9,294 nt of DNA. Source: Brevundimonas sp. GTDB taxonomy: Bacteria; Pseudomonadota; Alphaproteobacteria; Caulobacterales; Caulobacteraceae. The stretch lies in NCBI GenBank assembly GCA_024711185.1, contig JANJTI010000192.1:1-9294 (forward strand). The letters are read 5' to 3'. The notes under the pieces were generated by a model. The model worked only from the letters and a program-made list of their open reading frames with translations. It ran no database searches and had not been told where the DNA came from. The position numbers and the translations under genes are program-made. Of the stretch, positions 6,308-9,294 are shown in pieces (positions within the stretch are counted from its first letter, which is position 1; each line of letters opens with the position of its first letter).

Positions 6308-7192
6308 TTATGCGTCTCCGGCGGAAGGCCGCACCGCGACCTGATCGGGGGTTCTCAGATCGATGCGGGCGAAGCCCAGCTCCAGCAGGCGTTCGCGCTG
6401 GTCGAGGGCGTCGAGCTGGATCAGCGCGGCCTCCTGGTCGGAAGCGGGCAGCTGGATCAGGCTGCCGTCCTTCAGGCGCAGGTCCCAGCGGCGCTCGTCC
6501 ACCCGGACCAACGCCTCGGTGCGGCTCATCAGGCGCGGACGCTGGGCCAGCAGGGGCAGGACCTCGGCGGCGGCCTGCTCGGCCCCCTTCCCCACCACCA
6601 GCGGCAGGCCTGGATAGCGGCCGGCGTCGGCGCCGTGAATGACCTGGCCCTGACCGTCGATGACGAAGGCCCTGCCGCCGGTCTGCCAGACGGCGAGACG
6701 GTCGTGCTCGGTGACCGCGACGATCAGGGTGTTCGGCAGCAGGCGCACGACGCGGGCCGACTTCACCCAGCCGACCTGCTCGACCCGCTCGCGTACCGCG
6801 TCGAGGTCGATCGAGGTCATCGCCTGACCTGCCGGCAACTGCACGGCGCGCTGGATGGCGGCCGTGGCTTCCGGGCTCTCGCCCTCGATGAAGACCTTCT
6901 CGAGCTTGAGGCCCATGCCGGCGACAAGGCCGTCGACGCCCTGGCCGATCGAGGCGCCGATGCGCTCGGCGCGCGCGCCGGTGGCCAGCAGGCCGGCCAG
7001 CACCAGCACCCCCGCGGCGATCGACACCACCACGGCGCGCGGCGACAGGTCGAGACGACCGATGGCCGCCATCTTGCCCGGAATGGCCGGCGCGTTGCGA
7101 GGCGCGCGGCCGCGCCCCCGGGATCCGGGAGCGCCGCGTTTTGCAGGCTGGTTCGAACTCTGTCGCCGACCGCCGCGAACTACCGCGGGCAT
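6308..7192 (-). CDS. ftsQ: Cell division protein FtsQ
   Basis: FtsQ is a bitopic inner-membrane protein that links early and late divisome parts through the FtsQ-FtsB-FtsL complex. The 294 residues comprise a basic, Gly/Pro/Arg-rich cytoplasmic tail (1-50), one membrane helix at about 53-73, a POTRA domain at about 98-167 ([29 protein letters not shown]) and a periplasmic beta domain to the end. The start at 7192 is chosen because GGAGG lies seven bases before this ATG; an in-frame ATG seven codons earlier lacks such a site. The chosen start overlaps the end of ddl by 13 bases and the stop is four bases before ftsA, so ddl, ftsQ and ftsA form one coupled unit. A CtrA-like box inside ddl lies about 130 bases upstream. 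Confidence 0.95.
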   Translation of the reverse strand: MPAVVRGGRRQSSNQPAKRGAPGSRGRGRAPRNAPAIPGKMAAIGRLDLSPRAVVVSIAAGVLVLAGLLATGARAERIGASIGQGVDGLVAGMGLKLEKVFIEGESPEATAAIQRAVQLPAGQAMTSIDLDAVRERVEQVGWVKSARVVRLLPNTLIVAVTEHDRLAVWQTGGRAFVIDGQGQVIHGADAGRYPGLPLVVGKGAEQAAAEVLPLLAQRPRLMSRTEALVRVDERRWDLRLKDGSLIQLPASDQEAALIQLDALDQRERLLELGFARIDLRTPDQVAVRPSAGDA

Positions 7193-8118
7193 GAGGCGTC
7201 CTCCACCATCCACCGGACCAGGTCTCGATACCCAATCCCGACATGGGCGGCCTGCTCGGGGGCGAGCGAGGTCGAGGTCATGCCCGGTTGGGTGTTGACC
7301 TCCAGAAGAACGAGAACGTCGTTAAGATCGTCATAACGAAAGTCGGAGCGGGAAACGCCCCGGCAACCAAGCGCGGCGTGGGCGCGCTCGGCCTGGCGCA
7401 GGGCCGCCTCGAAGATGTGCGCCGGAAGTTCGGCGGGCAGCTGGTGGATCGATCCGCCGGGCGCGTACTTGGCCTCGTAGTCGTAGAAGCCCTTCACCGG
7501 CGTGATGTCGGTGACCGTCAGCGCCCGGGGTCCGGTCGGCTCGCCGAGCACCGCCACCGCCAGCTCCTTGCCGGGGATGTAGGGTTCGACCATCACCTGC
7601 TCGCCATAGGCCCAGTCGTCCGCGCCGACTTCGAGCTGCGGGCCATTGGCGCCGGCAGGGACGAGGAAGACGCCGACCGAGGAGCCCTCGGCGTTGGGCT
7701 TGATGACGTAAGGCGGCTCGATGACGTGCCGGCGGGCGACCTCGAACCGGTCGTAGAGGCCGCCGCCCGGCACCGTGACGCCAGCGGCGCGCAGCACCGC
7801 CTTGGACTTGTCCTTGTCCATGGCCAGGGCCGAAGCCAGGACGCCGGAGTGGGTGTAGGGGATCTGCAGGGTCTCGAGAATGCCCTGTACGCAGCCGTCC
7901 TCGCCCCAGACGCCATGCAGGGCGTTGAAGGCGACATCGGGCTTCAGCTCGGCCAGCACCTGTGCGAGGTCGCGGCCGGCGTCGATCCGGCTGACGCGGG
8001 CGACCTGCCCTTCGAGAGCGTCGGCGCAGCCCGCGCCCGAGTTCAGCGACACCTCCCGCTCCGGCGACAGTCCGCCCATCAGGACGGCGACGTGCAGCTC
8101 GGTCAGGGGGCGGTTCAT
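7180..8118 (-). CDS. ddl: D-alanine--D-alanine ligase
   Basis: Ddl joins two D-alanines with ATP in the cytoplasm to make the dipeptide used by MurF for peptidoglycan stems. The 312-residue protein has the ATP-grasp ligase layout. The N-terminal substrate motif [14 protein letters not shown] is at 15-28 (E20 equals E. coli DdlB E15), LHGVWGEDG at 68-75, [11 protein letters not shown] at 140-150 (S146/S147), and the loop FYDYEAKY at 211-218 (Y218 equals Y216 of DdlB). Mg-binding residues are D259, E273 and N275 in RSDF and [14 protein letters not shown]. The ATG has GGAG eight bases upstream. The Tyr-loop form indicates normal D-Ala-D-Ala, not D-Ala-D-lactate, specificity. Codons 250-272 use T-ending codons at 11 of 23 positions, unlike the rest of the gene, and contain a CtrA-like box. 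Confidence 0.97.
   Translation of the reverse strand: MNRPLTELHVAVLMGGLSPEREVSLNSGAGCADALEGQVARVSRIDAGRDLAQVLAELKPDVAFNALHGVWGEDGCVQGILETLQIPYTHSGVLASALAMDKDKSKAVLRAAGVTVPGGGLYDRFEVARRHVIEPPYVIKPNAEGSSVGVFLVPAGANGPQLEVGADDWAYGEQVMVEPYIPGKELAVAVLGEPTGPRALTVTDITPVKGFYDYEAKYAPGGSIHQLPAELPAHIFEAALRQAERAHAALGCRGVSRSDFRYDDLNDVLVLLEVNTQPGMTSTSLAPEQAAHVGIGYRDLVRWMVEDASCPR
7322..7336. promoter_or_regulatory. CtrA-like box inside ddl, upstream of ftsQ
   Basis: TTAA at 7322-7325, seven bases, ATAA at 7333-7336: 7 of 8 positions of TTAA-N7-TTAA. It lies within the ddl coding region, 130 bases before the ftsQ start. In Caulobacter crescentus a CtrA-activated promoter drives ftsQA from this same position, so a PftsQA equivalent is likely. 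I could not identify a clear -10 element. Confidence 0.5.
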
Positions 8119-8177
8119 GGGAAGCTCCGGAACAGTCTTCGGATTGCGACCACCGTCCTTAACAGCCCGTCAACCAA
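8115..8177 (-). other. Possible 20-residue leader peptide before ddl (doubtful)
   Basis: A short frame starting with TTG at 8177 would encode a 20-residue amphipathic peptide, with alternating aliphatic residues and Arg. Its TGA overlaps the ddl ATG as ATGA, the layout of translationally coupled genes. The start codon is weak and its upstream GGGGACCGGA is only a passable ribosome site. It may be chance, because the same frame stays open back into murB. Confidence 0.2.
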
Positions 8178-8224
8178 TCCGGTCCCCGCGTAGAATTCGC
8201 CGTTCCGGCGGGGAGGCCGCGGGT
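8119..8224. promoter_or_regulatory. murB-ddl gap with TTGACG and a CtrA-like box
   Basis: This is the only real gap in the murC-ftsA block. On the plus strand TTAA (8159-8162), seven bases, TCAA (8170-8173) matches the CtrA consensus at 7 of 8 positions. Read on the minus strand the same bases give TTGACGG, a Caulobacter-type -35 element, about 55 bases before ddl. No convincing -10 follows. A small stem CGCCG-TTC-CGGCG (8198-8210) lies nearer murB, without a T tract. An internal promoter for ddl-ftsQA is plausible but unproven. Confidence 0.4.
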
Positions 8225-9127
8225 TCAGCCGGGACGGCCGATCCGCCGGATCTCCCAGTCGAGCTGGACGCCGGTCTTCGCCAGCACGTCGGCCCTCACC
8301 GCCTCGCCCAGGCCCTCGATGTCGGCGGCGGTGGCCTCGCCCGGGTTGATCATGAAGTTCGAGTGCAGTTCCGAGAACTTCGCGCCGCCGCCGGTGGCCT
8401 TGAAGAGCTTGCCGCGCCAGCCGGCCGCGTCGACCAGCTTCCACGAGGAATGGCCCTCGGGGTTCTTGAAGGTGGAGCCGCCGGTCTTCTCGCGGATCGG
8501 CTGCGTCTGTTCGCGGCGGGCGGTGATCTCGTCGATGCGGGCCTGCACGGCGGCGGGGTCGTCGGGGGTCCCCTTATAGGCGGCCTCGACCCAGATGATG
8601 TCGGCAGGAGCTTCGGAGTGGCGGTAGGTGTAGCCGAAGTCCGCAAGCGAATAGTCGATCCGCTCCCCTGCCCGGTTCAGGCCCCAGGCCGAGACGAGGA
8701 CATCCTTCGTCTCGGCGCCGTAGCAGCCGGCGTTCATGGTCAGCGCCCCGCCGACTGTCCCCGGGATGCCGGCGTAGAATTCCAGCCCGGCGATGCCGGC
8801 CTTCGCCGAGGCTTTCGCCACCATGGAGTCCAGCGCCCCGGCGCCGGCGGTGATCGAAGCGCCCTCCGCCGTCACCTGGGCCCACGGCCGGCCGGCGAGG
8901 CGGATCACCACCCCCTCGACGCCGCCGTCGCGGACGATCACGTTGGAGCCGACGCCGAGCACCGTCACCGGCACGGCCGGGTCCAGGGCCTTGAGGAAGG
9001 CGGCGAGGTCGTCGGCGTCGGCCGGAATGAACAGGGCGTCGGCCGCCCCGCCGACGCGGAACCAGGTGTAGGGGCCGAGCGGCTCGTCGCGGAGCAGCTT
9101 GCCGCGGACTTCGGGCAGGTCGATCAA
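8225..9127 (-). CDS. murB: UDP-N-acetylenolpyruvoylglucosamine reductase MurB
   Basis: MurB is the FAD- and NADPH-dependent cytoplasmic enzyme that reduces UDP-GlcNAc-enolpyruvate to UDP-MurNAc, the second committed step of peptidoglycan synthesis. With a TTG start the protein is 300 residues. YTWFRVGG at 20-27 and [14 protein letters not shown] at 56-69 begin the FAD-binding fold, followed by [20 protein letters not shown] at 114-133. GGSTFKNP at 216-223 carries the likely proton donor S218, and the end WEIRRIG holds the catalytic Glu (E292). The YRHSE motif (168-172) is present. The TTG at 9127 is preferred because GGAGG lies seven bases upstream and it overlaps the murC stop as TTGA; an in-frame GTG at 9166 would add 13 unlike residues and lacks a ribosome site. 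Confidence 0.95.
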   Translation of the reverse strand: MIDLPEVRGKLLRDEPLGPYTWFRVGGAADALFIPADADDLAAFLKALDPAVPVTVLGVGSNVIVRDGGVEGVVIRLAGRPWAQVTAEGASITAGAGALDSMVAKASAKAGIAGLEFYAGIPGTVGGALTMNAGCYGAETKDVLVSAWGLNRAGERIDYSLADFGYTYRHSEAPADIIWVEAAYKGTPDDPAAVQARIDEITARREQTQPIREKTGGSTFKNPEGHSSWKLVDAAGWRGKLFKATGGGAKFSELHSNFMINPGEATAADIEGLGEAVRADVLAKTGVQLDWEIRRIGRPG

Positions 9128-9294
9128 GCGAGCGCCTCCAGCTGTCCCGGCAGCGCGTAGGCCCACTGGGTGATGTCGCCGGCGCCGAGGCAGACGACGA
9201 GGTCCCCCGGTTTCGCCTCGGCGCGTATCACGGCCGGGCGGGCGTCGACGCCCTCCAGCGGCTGCACGGAGCGGTGACCGAAGCGGCGGACGCC
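9124..9294 (-). CDS. murC: UDP-N-acetylmuramate--L-alanine ligase MurC (C-terminal end only)
   Basis: Only the last 56 residues are in the window; the gene enters from the right edge. They contain [20 protein letters not shown] followed by [10 protein letters not shown] and the stop, a very characteristic MurC C-terminus in the Mur ligase domain. MurC adds L-Ala to UDP-MurNAc in the cytoplasm with ATP. The identification rests on this motif and on the place directly before murB, the usual alphaproteobacterial order. The TGA overlaps the murB TTG, so the two are probably translationally coupled. Confidence 0.9.
   Translation of the reverse strand, partial: GVRRFGHRSVQPLEGVDARPAVIRAEAKPGDLVVCLGAGDITQWAYALPGQLEALA

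Noticed and set aside
7193..7213. Alternative ftsQ start seven codons upstream
   Set aside because: The ribosome-binding sequence GGAGG lies inside this extension and is correctly spaced for the ATG at 7192.
4522..7336. Long plus-strand open frames opposite ftsA and ftsQ
   Set aside because: The products are Arg/Ala/Gly-rich without motifs, and the minus-strand genes are certain. They arise from GC-biased third positions.
8184..8213. CCCCGC/GCGGGG and CGCCG/CGGCG stems after murB as a terminator
   Set aside because: The two stems exclude each other and neither is followed by a T tract; short GC stems are expected in such DNA.
1..9294. tRNA, rRNA, CRISPR, insertion sequence or prophage features
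   Set aside because: No cloverleaf, repeat array, transposase or terminal inverted repeats were seen, and no target-site duplication is evident around the receptor gene.

Overview
The window is a GC-rich stretch of an alphaproteobacterial chromosome. It carries the 3' half of the division and cell-wall (dcw) cluster, and every gene lies on the minus strand. The FtsZ, FtsA, MurB and Ddl sequences look like those of Caulobacterales (Caulobacter, Brevundimonas, Phenylobacterium). CtrA-like boxes, CcrM-type GANTC sites and a Caulobacter-style promoter fit that order. I would guess Brevundimonas or a close relative, but the genus cannot be fixed from this sequence alone.

Read in the direction of transcription (right to left), the layout is: the tail of murC (9294-9124), murB (9127-8225, TTG start), a 106-base gap, ddl (8118-7180), ftsQ (7192-6308), ftsA (6303-4981), a 226-base control gap, a large TonB-dependent receptor gene (4754-1359), a strong terminator (1333-1306), a 200-base control region, and ftsZ (1105-1, cut by the window edge in its disordered linker). 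No RNA genes, insertion sequences or CRISPR arrays were seen.

MurC, MurB and Ddl make cytoplasmic peptidoglycan precursors: MurC adds L-Ala to UDP-MurNAc, MurB reduces UDP-GlcNAc-enolpyruvate, and Ddl makes D-Ala-D-Ala. FtsQ, FtsA and FtsZ build the divisome. The genes from murC to ftsA are packed with overlaps or tiny gaps, except murB-ddl, so they look translationally coupled.

The unusual point is the outer-membrane receptor between ftsA and ftsZ, two genes normally adjacent. It has its own promoter-like sequence and a perfect 12-bp terminator, so ftsZ should depend on its own promoter. The ftsZ upstream region holds a TTGACG -35 element, two near-consensus CtrA boxes, two GANTC sites and a perfect 9-bp dyad. 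Further CtrA-like boxes lie inside the 3' end of ddl, where codon use changes abruptly, and in the murB-ddl gap. By eye the window has only five TTAA tetranucleotides, and four of them belong to such boxes. This suggests cell-cycle control by CtrA and CcrM at three points of the cluster. The interpretation is inferred from known Caulobacter biology and has not been tested here.
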